Source: Lachnospiraceae bacterium
GTDB taxonomy: Bacteria > Bacillota > Clostridia > Lachnospirales > Lachnospiraceae
NCBI GenBank assembly: GCA_029062885.1
Contig: JAIDPH010000347.1
Coordinates: 1-48,316, forward strand
Direction of reading: 5' to 3'
DNA: 48,316 nt
A program made the translations under genes and the position numbers. The notes under the pieces were generated by a model. It worked only from the letters and a program-made list of their open reading frames with translations. It was not told the origin of the DNA and did no database searches. Below are positions 32,569 to 41,065 of this stretch, piece after piece (positions within the stretch are counted from its first letter, which is position 1; each line of letters opens with the position of its first letter).

Positions 32569-33780
32569 TTACTGTAAATAATTCCACGGGCTCACATAGT
32601 TTCCATTAAGACGAACACTGAAATGCAAATGATTACCTGTTGAACGCCCGGTACTGCCTACTGCTGCAATCGACTGCCCCTTATAAACACTCTGTCCTTT
32701 CGACACATATAGCGCTGAGGCATGCATGTAGATGGTATATAAACCATCTCCGTGGTCTATCATAATGTAGTTCCCCATGGAAGAGCTATATGTCGCTGCT
32801 ATCACATCCCCATCATATGCTGCATAAATTGTAGATCCATACGGTGCCGCAAGGTCAAGCCCATTATGGAATTTCTGAGTTCCGAGTATAGGGTCTGTCC
32901 GATATCCGTATTCGTCAGAAATTCTACTGTAAGAGGGGCATGGCCATGAAAACATACCGCCATCATAAACTCTCGCCTTGGCGTTTGCTGCTGCAAGTCT
33001 TGCCTTTTCCTCTGCAACAGCCTTTTCTAATGCCTTTATTTCCTCATTCTCCTGAGCTATCAGATCTTCATATTCTTTAATTGCCGCCGCTTTAGTGGAT
33101 ATATCCGCTGTCACGGAAGTAAGCTGCGTCTGCTTCTCGGCCATCAATGTGTTGACTGCTGCCTCTTCATCTTCGACAGCAAGCTTTGCCTCTTCCAAAG
33201 CTTCCTTCTCAATTTCCAGTTCCTCTTTACAGAGGGCTATCAATTCTGTAGTGCTTATATATTCATCCAACTGGTCTCTGTCATATGCAGATAATGCTTC
33301 GATATAATCCGCCTTGTTCATCAGGTCCACGAAATTGTCCGCAGAAAGGAGCAACTCCATATAAAGTGTATCACCGCATTCATACATGAATTTGATGCGT
33401 GCCTTCATCGCCTCATACTGTTCTTCCTGTTTCGCGGTTGCAGTTTCCAATTCTTCGGTCGTCTCTTCAATCTCAGTCTCTTTATCTGTAATCATCGTTT
33501 TGTATTCATCAATCTTATCCTGAATATTAGCAAGCTGCGTATCTAACTCCGTTACATATGCTGTCAGGCTGCTTTTGGATTTCTCCAATTCTTTTTTGAG
33601 TGCTTCAACATCAGTCATACTGCTTTTCAGCTTGGAAACTTCCTGCTTGGCCGCCTCAATCTCGGCCTCTTTCTCCTTAATACTATCGTTGGTAACTGCC
33701 TCCACAGGTTTCGGCGGAAAAAGAAAGACTATACCGAGACATATTATAATACAAAATATTTTTTTATAACGCTTTATCAT
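32569..33780 (-). CDS. Secreted murein endopeptidase: coiled coil plus M23 (LytM) domain
   Basis: 403 aa from ATG 33780, with a signal peptide (KKIFCIIICLGIVFLFPPKPVEA). A long paired coiled coil follows (residues about 30-265, EnvC/PcsB-like), then an M23 domain. Zinc ligands are H..D in FHNGLDLA and HLHF, with an accessory His in YMHASAL, so it should be active. Family members cleave peptidoglycan peptides and are switched on by FtsEX through the coiled coil. Starts at 33798 or 33807 are also possible; 33780 has AAAGGCAG upstream. It lies 57 nt after ftsX. Confidence 0.93.
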   Translation of the reverse strand: MIKRYKKIFCIIICLGIVFLFPPKPVEAVTNDSIKEKEAEIEAAKQEVSKLKSSMTDVEALKKELEKSKSSLTAYVTELDTQLANIQDKIDEYKTMITDKETEIEETTEELETATAKQEEQYEAMKARIKFMYECGDTLYMELLLSADNFVDLMNKADYIEALSAYDRDQLDEYISTTELIALCKEELEIEKEALEEAKLAVEDEEAAVNTLMAEKQTQLTSVTADISTKAAAIKEYEDLIAQENEEIKALEKAVAEEKARLAAANAKARVYDGGMFSWPCPSYSRISDEYGYRTDPILGTQKFHNGLDLAAPYGSTIYAAYDGDVIAATYSSSMGNYIMIDHGDGLYTIYMHASALYVSKGQSVYKGQSIAAVGSTGRSTGNHLHFSVRLNGNYVSPWNYLQ

Positions 33781-33837
33781 ACGTTTGCTGCCTTTCATAA
33801 ATCCCATATATCTGCCATTACCATAACGAATCCTGTA

Positions 33838-34734
33838 CTAAACCCTCAGATGCTTCTTGACGGTAGCAAAGCTGCCAAAAAAGCCGATTCCTATGCCGAT
33901 TCCCAAAGAAACCGGAATAAGTACATGGAAAATTTCACCAACCGTCAGGAAACTGAGCAGTCCGCTAAGCATCTCAAACCTTTCCACCATATATTCCATA
34001 ACCTTATTGTATAAAAAGTAAATAGTCACCAAGGGAAGCGCGGCTCCAATCAAACCAATCAGCATTCCCTCAATAACAAATGGCGACCTGACAAAGAAAT
34101 CCGTTGCTCCGATATATTTCATAATGTTAATTTCTTCTTTTCTGACAGAAATTCCGATTGTCACGGTATTGCTTATCAGGAATACTGCCACTGCCAATAA
34201 GATTGCAATAATTCCCACTGAAGTATATGCTATCAGCGCATTGATTCCCGTCAGGGTTGACGACAGTACTTCAAATCGATTTACTTTCCTGACCCCCTGA
34301 ACAGACAATACATATGTCACTAATGCAGACTGCATGGAAACATCACTTAAGTAAACCCGATAGTTATCGGAATTAGCAAGCGGATTTTCCGTAAATCCAT
34401 CTGAATACTCCTTTAGCCAATCGTGCTTAAAGGTTTCCCATGCTTCATCTGCAGATACATAATGAATCTCGGATACCTCTGTCCTCCGCGAAATCATTTC
34501 TCCAATTTCCTGTTTTCTGACATCCTCCAATCCCTCGTCAAAAAAAACCGTAATGTAAACCTTCTGCTCAGCATTTTTTACGATATACTGAAAATTCGCA
34601 ATAATTGAATAGAACAATCCAAATAAAAACAAACAGGCACCTATTGTTGCAATAGAAGCAAGGGTGAACGATTTATTTCTAAAAATATTACGAAATCCCT
34701 GACGGATTGTATAGAAAAACGTACTAATCCTCAT
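33838..34734 (-). CDS. ftsX: Cell-division ABC transporter permease FtsX
   Basis: 298 aa. Helix 1 is FTLASIATIGACLFLFGLFYSIIANF, followed by an extracellular loop (about residues 50-165) that in this family contacts the murein hydrolase. Three C-terminal helices follow with the FtsX motif RKEEINIMKYIGAT. ATG 34734 has GGGAGG 8 nt upstream and overlaps the ftsE stop by 11 nt; the longer track start would put that ribosome binding site inside the gene. Confidence 0.96.
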   Translation of the reverse strand: MRISTFFYTIRQGFRNIFRNKSFTLASIATIGACLFLFGLFYSIIANFQYIVKNAEQKVYITVFFDEGLEDVRKQEIGEMISRRTEVSEIHYVSADEAWETFKHDWLKEYSDGFTENPLANSDNYRVYLSDVSMQSALVTYVLSVQGVRKVNRFEVLSSTLTGINALIAYTSVGIIAILLAVAVFLISNTVTIGISVRKEEINIMKYIGATDFFVRSPFVIEGMLIGLIGAALPLVTIYFLYNKVMEYMVERFEMLSGLLSFLTVGEIFHVLIPVSLGIGIGIGFFGSFATVKKHLRV

Positions 34735-35470
34735 CAATATATCCTCCCTTTTCTTCATCGCTCACAATTACGCCCCGCTTCAAAGTGACCACCCTTTTCT
34801 GCATAGCATTGACAATTTCCTTATTATGGGTAACGACCAGTACAGTTGTGCCGTTCTCATTAATCTGCTCAAGAAGTCTCATAATTTCCAATGAGTTCTT
34901 GGGGTCCAGATTTCCTGTAGGCTCATCTGCCAGCAGAATAGCCGGTTCATTAACCAGCGCCCTTGCCAGAGCTACACGCTGTTGTTCACCACCCGAAAGC
35001 TGTCTTGGTTTGGCTTTGTACTTTCCCGCGAGCCCTACAACAGCAAGAATACTCGGCACATTTCTCCTGATTTCCTTATTGGATTTCTGTATGATTCTCT
35101 GCGCAAAAGCCACGTTTTCATACACATTCCTATCCTTTAGCAAGCGGAAGTCCTGAAATACAATACCAATATTACGCCGGAACTTCGGTATCTTTCTATG
35201 CTTTATTCTGGAAAGGTCATAACCCATGACTTTAATCTCGCCGCTCGTAATCGTAAGCTCACGCATAAGCAGTTTGATTAATGTAGATTTTCCCGAACCG
35301 CTGTCACCAACAATAAAAACGAATTCCCCTTTGCTGATATGCAGATTAACTTCCTTTAATGCCGGTGCTCCGGTTGAATAGGCCTTACTTACGTTCGTAA
35401 GTGAAATGATCTCATCGTTCCTATTCTCTGCCGTTGCTTTTCTCCTTCTCTTTCTTACAGACGCATCCAT
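34724..35470 (-). CDS. ftsE: Cell-division ATP-binding protein FtsE
   Basis: 248 aa. Walker A is VGDSGSGKST near residue 57, the signature LSGGEQQRVALARAL, Walker B ILLADEPTGNLD and the switch His VVTHN. It powers FtsX, which transmits ATP hydrolysis to the external hydrolase. A basic 20-residue N-terminal extension (MDASVRKRRRKATAEN) is longer than in typical FtsE, and so is the acidic tail. The ribosome binding site AGAGGAGC is 11 nt from the ATG. Confidence 0.97.
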   Translation of the reverse strand: MDASVRKRRRKATAENRNDEIISLTNVSKAYSTGAPALKEVNLHISKGEFVFIVGDSGSGKSTLIKLLMRELTITSGEIKVMGYDLSRIKHRKIPKFRRNIGIVFQDFRLLKDRNVYENVAFAQRIIQKSNKEIRRNVPSILAVVGLAGKYKAKPRQLSGGEQQRVALARALVNEPAILLADEPTGNLDPKNSLEIMRLLEQINENGTTVLVVTHNKEIVNAMQKRVVTLKRGVIVSDEEKGGYIDED

Positions 35471-35491
35471 TATAGATCTGCTCCTCTCACT

Positions 35492-36580
35492 TTAATACTC
35501 AAAACTCTCCATATATTTCATATATTTAACAACCATAAGCGCTATTTTAAAAGTAATTGCATCTTCAAACACCCTTAAATCCAATCCTGTATTCTTCTGC
35601 AATTTATCAAGCCGATATACAAGCGTATTTCTATGTATGAAAAGCTGTCGGGAAGTCTCTGATACATTCAGGCTGTTTTCAAAAAACTTGTTAATGGTCA
35701 TCAACGTCTCTTCGTCGAAATCATCCGGGCTTCTTCCATCAAAAATTTCCTTAATAAACATTTTACAAAGAGGAATCGGCAGTTGATAAATCAAACGACC
35801 TATGCCAAGTTCGCTATACGCTATTATGTCTCTTTCCTCAAAAAAGATTTTTCCGACATCCAGGGCCATACGCGCCTCTTTATATGAACGGCTGACTTCC
35901 TTAAGTTCACTGACCGCTGTACCATATGCAATTCTTACATTCTTCATACGTTCTTTCTCTAAAAATGCCGCTATCCCCGCCGCAGCTTTTTCAATTTCTC
36001 TGTTGTTCTCTCCCTCAGACAGGCTCTTTACAACGATTACATTATTTTCATCTACGGCTGTAGTAAAATCCATACTGCTGCCGCCGAAATAACCACGCAT
36101 GATTTCCAGCACATTACTTTCCTTTGCATTGTCTGTCTCAATAATCATTACCGCTCTTCTGTCATTCGTGGGAATATGCAATTTCTTAGCCCTGCTGTAT
36201 ATATCCACCAGCAAAAGATTGTCCAAAAGAAGATTTTTGATAAAATTATCCTTATCAAATCTTTCTTTATATGCCACTATAAGATTCTGAATCTGAAAAG
36301 ACGACATTTTGCCTACCATATAGACATCCTCACCAATGCCGCCGGCAATCAGAATATACTCCAGCTTCTGATCTTCAAAAATCTTAAAGAACTGATATCC
36401 CTGTATCTCCTGAGAGTCTGCAGGCGATTTGGCAAACTCCGCCGCAAGATTTGAACACTTTTCCATCTCATCCGTAGTCATAACAACGACTTTTCCGTCG
36501 ATATCCATTATGCAAAGTTCCACACGTGCTATTGCTTTCAATCCCTCGATAGTATTCTGTAAAATCTGATTTGAAATCAT
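35492..36580 (-). CDS. PucR/CdaR-type transcriptional regulator
   Basis: 362 aa. An N-terminal sensor-like domain (about residues 1-115, SLCIMDIDGKVVVM-like GAF/PAS fold) precedes a central GGDEF-like PucR region and a C-terminal HTH_30 (LNVSETSRQLFIHRNTLVYRLDKLQKNTG). Note that this CdaR name (sugar-diacid regulator) is unrelated to the c-di-AMP CdaR encoded upstream. It is the first gene before ftsE with a 21-nt gap, so the regulator and ftsEX-M23-ctp probably form one transcript. The ligand is unknown. The ribosome binding site is AAAGGGTGA. Confidence 0.88.
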   Translation of the reverse strand: MISNQILQNTIEGLKAIARVELCIMDIDGKVVVMTTDEMEKCSNLAAEFAKSPADSQEIQGYQFFKIFEDQKLEYILIAGGIGEDVYMVGKMSSFQIQNLIVAYKERFDKDNFIKNLLLDNLLLVDIYSRAKKLHIPTNDRRAVMIIETDNAKESNVLEIMRGYFGGSSMDFTTAVDENNVIVVKSLSEGENNREIEKAAAGIAAFLEKERMKNVRIAYGTAVSELKEVSRSYKEARMALDVGKIFFEERDIIAYSELGIGRLIYQLPIPLCKMFIKEIFDGRSPDDFDEETLMTINKFFENSLNVSETSRQLFIHRNTLVYRLDKLQKNTGLDLRVFEDAITFKIALMVVKYMKYMESFEY

Positions 36581-36794
36581 TTGTAATCACCCTTTCAAAA
36601 TGCATTAAAATTTCCGTCAGTAAATTTTTAGCACATTTATACAATAATAAGGCCTGATAATTTCTGCAAAAAAATACATCTGCATTCTATTTTAATCTAT
36701 TTTACCAAAATAATCTACCCTAAAACGTGAATTTTTTGTGTATTTTTAATTATTTTGACAAATTTTCGCACAAAAATTTTTTGGAAAAATATAC

Positions 36795-36830
36795 AAAAAA
36801 AGCAGAGGGCAAATTGCCGCTCTACTTTTT
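36795..36830 (-). terminator. Terminator after the WecG-like gene (bidirectional)
   Basis: AGCAGAG..CTCTACT with an inner GGCA/TGCC helix (36801-36826), flanked by A7 on the left and T5 on the right. The stop codon of the WecG-like gene lies inside the stem. The rest of the 36581-36821 gap is AT-rich without a gene. Confidence 0.8.
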
Positions 36831-37487
36831 ATATTTATTAACTCTCCTGTTAAACCACAGATTCAAAAGCCTCTTTCCTATTTTAGCAATCGGCAGTTCC
36901 CTCTTCCATGCGCACCTAAAATCCTCCGGAAGTCCCACCCAGATTTTCGTGTTTATATACTGTCTGCTGCGCATTAGCCATTTCTGCTGTAGCAAAAACG
37001 GCATCCTCATAAAAATGATTGTCGGTGCTATCATATTGATATCATTAATAATATCTTCGTGTTTCTCTTCCATTTCCGAAATAGCTACAGTCCTGGCTAT
37101 TGTAATGCCGTCCTGTATCTCCATAAGCTCCTTTTTTAACTCTTCCGTACGTTCATATGTATCCGAAAGGACGAGAACCGGCATATGCTCCTGCGCAACT
37201 CTGTACAACAGGGCTTTCATAAATTCCTTCTCCTGCACCTCACGATACCTCGCCTTCGCCGTTACATCCGCAGCTTTAAGAATCTCCGTATCTCCCCATA
37301 AAGTCAGGTCAGCAGATTCAATCCAGGCCTTCTCATCTTCATTTTTGACTGCTTCCATCAGTACAGGCGCCGTCAAATATAGTATTGTATGCGCTGTGCC
37401 TTCATGCAGGAATTTATCAGTCAGTGTAAGTGATTCCTTCACATAGCGATCCTTCAGTTTTATTCCCAGTAAGTTAATATTTTTCAT
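36822..37487 (-). CDS. Divergent WecG/TagA/CpsF-family glycosyltransferase
   Basis: 221 aa. The pattern matches GT26 (WecG/TagA), enzymes that add N-acetylmannosamine-type sugars to lipid-linked intermediates. It has INLLGIKLKDRYVKESL at the N-terminus, the ADLTLWGDTEIL region, and IWVGLPEDF...ELPIAKIGKRLLNLWFNR at the C-terminus. The usual VGLGSPKQE nucleotide-sugar motif reads FMRMPFLLQQKW, so activity may be altered or lost. The start is ATG 37487; the track's TTG start has no support. No teichoic-acid or capsule genes are nearby. Confidence 0.75.
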   Translation of the reverse strand: MKNINLLGIKLKDRYVKESLTLTDKFLHEGTAHTILYLTAPVLMEAVKNEDEKAWIESADLTLWGDTEILKAADVTAKARYREVQEKEFMKALLYRVAQEHMPVLVLSDTYERTEELKKELMEIQDGITIARTVAISEMEEKHEDIINDINMIAPTIIFMRMPFLLQQKWLMRSRQYINTKIWVGLPEDFRCAWKRELPIAKIGKRLLNLWFNRRVNKYKK

Positions 37488-37532
37488 ATAAAGTTCTCGC
37501 AATTAATATAAATAAATTTTATTTCTCTTTCT

Positions 37533-37560
37533 ATAATATCTTATTCGTAATTACTTGTAA
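37533..37560 (-). promoter_or_regulatory. Candidate promoter of the WecG-like gene
   Basis: On the minus strand TTACAA (37555-37560), a 16-nt spacer and TATTAT (37533-37538). Its -35 is the same six base pairs as the -35 of the divergent yjfB-like promoter. Confidence 0.45.
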
Positions 37561-37583
37561 AGAAAACTGATATATGGTATCAT
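37555..37583 (+). promoter_or_regulatory. Promoter of the YjfB-like gene
   Basis: TTGTAA (37555-37560), a 17-nt spacer and TATCAT (37578-37583), with a TGn extension. No SigD-type motif (TAAA-N15-GCCGATAT) is found, although the B. subtilis homologue is under SigD. Confidence 0.6.
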
Positions 37584-37623
37584 ATGGTTAGATTTAGAGG
37601 TGAATCAGAGGGAGGTGTCCATT

Positions 37624-37815
37624 ATGGATATTGCAAAATTATCCATGTCAATGTCAGCAGTACAGACGAATACTGCTTATGGTGTAGCGATGCTAAGCAA
37701 GTCTTTAGATGCCGCTTCGTCCACCGGAGAACAGCTTGTCAGTATGATGGACGCTGCTGCAATGGAGCGTTCAGTTAATCCGGCTGTTGGTTCTAACTTT
37801 GACACGTATATCTAA
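37624..37815 (+). CDS. YjfB-family putative motility protein
   Basis: 63 aa: MDIAKLSMSMSAVQTNTAYGVAMLSKSLDAA...MMDAAAMERSVNPAVGSNFDTYI. It matches the YjfB family, small proteins often annotated as putative motility proteins in motile Firmicutes. The start ATG 37624 has GGGAGGTG 7 nt upstream. It is the only plus-strand gene between 3.1 kb and the right end. Molecular function is unknown. Confidence 0.88.
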   Translation: MDIAKLSMSMSAVQTNTAYGVAMLSKSLDAASSTGEQLVSMMDAAAMERSVNPAVGSNFDTYI

Positions 37816-37818
37816 ACA

Positions 37819-37845
37819 AAACGCCACTGATATCGGTGGCGTTTT
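37819..37845. terminator. Bidirectional terminator between YjfB-like and CPBP genes
   Basis: AAAACGCCAC / GTGGCGTTTT, a perfect 10-bp stem with an 8-nt loop, T-rich on both strands. It serves the plus-strand yjfB-like gene (stop 37815) and the minus-strand CPBP gene (stop 37857). Confidence 0.92.
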
Positions 37846-37856
37846 GTATTACCTAA

Positions 37857-38825
37857 TTAAAATATAAACCACATATAAATCAGTTGCATTACAAATGTAA
37901 ATCCCCCAGTCATATAAAATAAAGCTAATATAAAAGCAATGATAAGCGGGATGCTAATAATACGTCCTTTGTTTTCTTTGCGGCGTGCCCAAATATTTTT
38001 AAAATGCTCCGACCTATTCTCATTTTTTGCAATCCAAATCAATACGCATACCGCCAGCGACGTTGCAATTACCGCCATAAAAAGCGCCGGTCCTATCATC
38101 GCAATCAAATCCTCATTAGTAAGCGCTTCCTCCACACTTCCATCAGAAGTACCCGACTGGAAGAAGTCAGACAGATACATCGTGAATACAGACGGAGCGT
38201 TAAAGACCATGTGCGCAACAACAGACGCCCACAGGCTGCCGCTTGCCTCCACTACCAACGCACACATAAATCCCATTGCAACTGCATACGCCGCCTGATT
38301 GAAATTCAAATGCATTACTCCAAACAATACAGCCGACCAGATAACAGCCTGCAATACTGAGCCCGAATTCTTATAGCCTCTGAATATTATTCCACGAAAT
38401 ACAAATTCCTCACTGAACGGGCCAAAGATTGCAATCATAAACAGCATTACAAGGAATGGCATCTGCAGCACATCGCCGCTTATTGATTCGACTGCATTAT
38501 CTACAAAAAGCATAGATATGGCATTGATAGCCGATGTCATCGGCATAAGAAGAAAAGTAAACAAAATCACCATAAAGAATGTAGATATTTTAATCTTGTG
38601 AAATCCTAGAAATTCATTAAAACTCGCTGCTCCGGATTTCATATATGACGTAATTGCAAAAATCAGCGCCGGCACCAGCATAATTGCCTGCGCCATAAAA
38701 AGATTTCCAACGATTCCAATATTAAGCGCTATACCCTGAAATACAAAAACCCATATCAGCAGCATTAAAGCATAGTTAGCAAGTATTATACATAAATAGA
38801 GCCAGTTTACCTTTTTATTATTCAT
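37857..38825 (-). CDS. CPBP (CAAX/Abi) intramembrane metalloprotease
   Basis: 322 aa with about eight membrane helices. The glutamic-protease motifs are EEFVFRG (EExxxR), FGVMHLNFN (FxxxH) and HMVFNAPSV (HxxxN/D). Family roles include CAAX-type processing, bacteriocin self-immunity and maturation of envelope proteins; which applies here cannot be told. The C-terminus has two extra helices. It has a weak ribosome binding site (GGTGG, 13 nt away). It lies 53 nt after cvfB and ends at a strong terminator. Confidence 0.93.
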   Translation of the reverse strand: MNNKKVNWLYLCIILANYALMLLIWVFVFQGIALNIGIVGNLFMAQAIMLVPALIFAITSYMKSGAASFNEFLGFHKIKISTFFMVILFTFLLMPMTSAINAISMLFVDNAVESISGDVLQMPFLVMLFMIAIFGPFSEEFVFRGIIFRGYKNSGSVLQAVIWSAVLFGVMHLNFNQAAYAVAMGFMCALVVEASGSLWASVVAHMVFNAPSVFTMYLSDFFQSGTSDGSVEEALTNEDLIAMIGPALFMAVIATSLAVCVLIWIAKNENRSEHFKNIWARRKENKGRIISIPLIIAFILALFYMTGGFTFVMQLIYMWFIF

Positions 38826-38878
38826 ATAAAGCGATATCCACCATACCGTTCATACGATATGTTCCTTTCCTTAGTTTA

Positions 38879-39712
38879 TTATATTTTATAGATTGTTTTC
38901 TCTCCAATAGATATCTTTTTTTCCTTTAAAAGATGCCCTACTGCTCTCTTAAATTCATTTTTGCTCATCTGCGTTACCTTTTTAATGACCTCCGGAGATG
39001 CTTTATCCGTAAAAGGCAGTACGCCATCATAGCTGTCGATTATACTCAGCAGTTTCTCCGCATCCGGACCGATTTGCATATATGCTTTTTCGCGGACGCT
39101 TAAGTTAAGCTTTCCGTCTTCTTTTATATCAATGACTCTGGCTGACACAGAAGTACCCAGCCTGATATCTCCATACATTTCCTTCTTGGTAATAAGTCCC
39201 GAATAAATATCATCCACCGCCACAAAAGCTCCAAAGTTATCACTGATTTCATATACCGTTCCGGTCACTTTATCATCTTTACCGTATGGACTGTCCTGAC
39301 GCAGATAAGGATATATATGCATAGTAGCGCAGAGTCTGTTACTTTTATCGACATAAAGAGCTACAAGATATTCCCCGCCTTCTCTCACCTGTCCTATCTG
39401 TTCTTTAAAGGGAAGCAGTAAATCTTTCTCCAAGCCCCAATTCAAAAAAGCGCCGTTTCTTCCCATCTGAGCTACCCTCAGTTTCGCAACTTGACCCAGG
39501 GTAAGCATCGGCTTATTGGTAGTCGCTATCGGACGGTCCTTAGAATCCCTATAAACAAATACTTCAACACTGCTGCCCAGCTCCGCATCACGAGGCACCT
39601 GCTTTGCCGGCAGAAGGATTTTCTCCTCCGGCAATTCTTTGTCAGCCAGATAGACGCCAAAATCCACTTTTTTTACTATTGTCAACGTCTGTATTTCGCC
39701 TAACGTTATCAT
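38879..39712 (-). CDS. cvfB: CvfB-family S1-domain RNA-binding protein
   Basis: 277 aa. Successive S1-like barrels (MITLGEIQTLTIVKKVDFGVYL; LTLGQVAKLRVAQMGRNGAFLNWG; VTGTVYEISDNFGAFVAVD) end in a winged-helix domain (NEFKRAVGHLLKEKKISI). CvfB binds RNA and affects virulence and agr expression in Staphylococcus; its role in clostridia is unknown. The ribosome binding site AAAGG is 12 nt from the ATG. It lies 26 nt after the thioesterase gene. Confidence 0.94.
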   Translation of the reverse strand: MITLGEIQTLTIVKKVDFGVYLADKELPEEKILLPAKQVPRDAELGSSVEVFVYRDSKDRPIATTNKPMLTLGQVAKLRVAQMGRNGAFLNWGLEKDLLLPFKEQIGQVREGGEYLVALYVDKSNRLCATMHIYPYLRQDSPYGKDDKVTGTVYEISDNFGAFVAVDDIYSGLITKKEMYGDIRLGTSVSARVIDIKEDGKLNLSVREKAYMQIGPDAEKLLSIIDSYDGVLPFTDKASPEVIKKVTQMSKNEFKRAVGHLLKEKKISIGEKTIYKI

Positions 39713-39738
39713 CCAATAACCATACCTTTCTCCGAGAG

Positions 39739-40461
39739 CTATGCTTCTTTCTTACCTGTAAATTCAACAATACTGTAAGGCGCTCCATCCTCTGTGCCTA
39801 AAACGACAGTATAGAGTGTTCCCTGCGCATCAGCCGATACAACCGGAATTATAACATCACCTAACAACGCCTGTTTCTTATATTCTGCACGCATCTGGGC
39901 TATATGAAAGTTTTTGGGAATATATTGCATAGCCATCCTTACATGCTGTCCGTTATTCATGTGTCCGTTTGTATCCAGATTGTGCACTCCGACCTGGACA
40001 GCCTCATTCTGTATGCCGCCCTCCGGAACTGCAATCTTTCTCGGTGCATAGTCCATAGGCAGTTTCTCCGACAATACATAGCCCTCCGTCATTTCCTTCG
40101 GTGGTTTAGCCGGAATCATCTTCTCCATATCCATCAGGCTCCATATAGAATTGGCATAAGCAAGTCGCTCTCCCGATTCTGTCTGCATCAGGAAATTCCT
40201 GTATCCCATAAAAGCCTTGAATTCATAGGGTGAAGTACCTATAATCACATTCTCACATAAATTCGGGTAACGCTCTATCACTATCTGCCACGAAGACAAC
40301 AACCATGCCATATTCCTTTCCTTCAGATAGTCCACGCCCAGTCCGATATCTTCCGAATGAAAGGTGGAGCAGTCCTGAAAATAGTCAAGTAAGGACTCAA
40401 GTGTCAGTCTTCCATCCGTTCCCACTTCGCTATAACGTATTCTGCTTTGAAATGTGTACAT
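39739..40461 (-). CDS. Acyl-ACP thioesterase family protein
   Basis: 240 aa with two hotdog domains. The first has YSEVGTDGRLTLESLLDYFQDCSTFH, the second VGVHNLDTNGHMNNGQHVRMAMQYIP, where the DxNxHxNN motif is the catalytic set of FatA/FatB-type thioesterases. It should release fatty acids from acyl carrier protein. The start ATG 40461 has AGAAGGT 8 nt upstream; the track start is 11 codons too long. It is the first gene of a thioesterase-cvfB-CPBP unit. Confidence 0.94.
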   Translation of the reverse strand: MYTFQSRIRYSEVGTDGRLTLESLLDYFQDCSTFHSEDIGLGVDYLKERNMAWLLSSWQIVIERYPNLCENVIIGTSPYEFKAFMGYRNFLMQTESGERLAYANSIWSLMDMEKMIPAKPPKEMTEGYVLSEKLPMDYAPRKIAVPEGGIQNEAVQVGVHNLDTNGHMNNGQHVRMAMQYIPKNFHIAQMRAEYKKQALLGDVIIPVVSADAQGTLYTVVLGTEDGAPYSIVEFTGKKEA

Positions 40462-40520
40462 TTGAATTACCTTCTTTTTAATATAAATTAGCAAAAATCC
40501 TACAAAAATATATTATTAAT

Positions 40521-40550
40521 AAAAAACCTCAGCGAATCACTTCACTGAGG
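40521..40550 (-). terminator. Terminator after tRNA-Gln
   Basis: CCTCAG-T-GAA / TTC-G-CTGAGG stem (40527-40550) followed by TTTTTT on the minus strand, 10 nt after the tRNA 3' end. Confidence 0.9.
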
Positions 40551-40559
40551 CTGCTTTAG

Positions 40560-40631
40560 CTGGGCTACAAGGATTCGAACCTTGAAATGACGGAGTCAGA
40601 GTCCGTTGCCTTACCGTTTGGCGATAGCCCA
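40560..40631 (-). tRNA. tRNA-Gln, anticodon CUG
   Basis: The minus strand folds as a full cloverleaf: acceptor TGGGCTA/TAGCCCA (weak U1-A72 pair, as in tRNA-Gln), D arm GCC..GGC, anticodon arm ACGGA-CTCTGAC-TCCGT with anticodon CTG reading CAG, and T arm CAAGG-TTCGAAT-CCTTG. The discriminator is G73 and CCA is not encoded. It has its own promoter and terminator. Confidence 0.96.
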
Positions 40632-40649
40632 TCAGCGTTACAACTTGAA

Positions 40650-40678
40650 ATTATACAGCATGTTTATTTGATTTGCAA
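40650..40678 (-). promoter_or_regulatory. Promoter of tRNA-Gln
   Basis: On the minus strand TTGCAA (40673-40678), a 17-nt spacer and a perfect TATAAT (40650-40655), 19 nt before the tRNA 5' end. Confidence 0.75.
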
Positions 40679-40696
40679 GTACTATTTTTTATTTAT

Positions 40697-41037
40697 CTAA
40701 AAAAATTCTATTTTTGCTTCTTTCACATCATCAATAGTTTCTATTTCTTCTACATTAGTCATAATCCAAAAATAGTATTTCTTTCCGTCTATTTCATCTA
40801 TTTGCATTACTTCATCCACTTTCTCTGAATTAACACTCATTGAGAAGATCTGCTCATCATCGGATACGCCCCATGCCGGTGCTTCTATCTTGTCCCATCC
40901 GTTTCCACGAAAAGTATTTTCTATATCAGTTATTTTTTCAAGTTCTTTCTGAGAAGATATTATAAGCCATATTATAATATAGAAAAAATCGCTATTGAAA
41001 ACACGGCAATTCTTATGAATTTGATACTATTTTTCAT
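40697..41037 (-). pseudogene. Broken copy of the 41971-42801 membrane protein gene
   Basis: The minus strand starts ATG AAA AAT AGT (MKNSIKFIRIAVFSI), the same first 15 residues as the intact gene, then shifts frame after about 20 codons. The other frame carries a C-terminal 75 residues (EAPAWGVSDDEQIFSMSVN...) almost identical to the intact copy, to TAG at 40697-40699. Bases 40721-40890 match 41995-42164 with 4 differences in 170; bases 40994-41038 match 42758-42802 with one. The middle (about 490 bp) is missing. It could alternatively be a short variant with a recent frameshift. Confidence 0.85.
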
Positions 41038-41065
41038 TTTTGTCCTTGCCCCATAAACTAATAAA

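Noticed and set aside
40560-40631. tRNA-Gln as an integration site for the MNT-HEPN island
   Set aside because: The island lies on the 5' side of the tRNA, and no repeat of the tRNA 3' end is found downstream, so tRNA-targeted integration is not supported.
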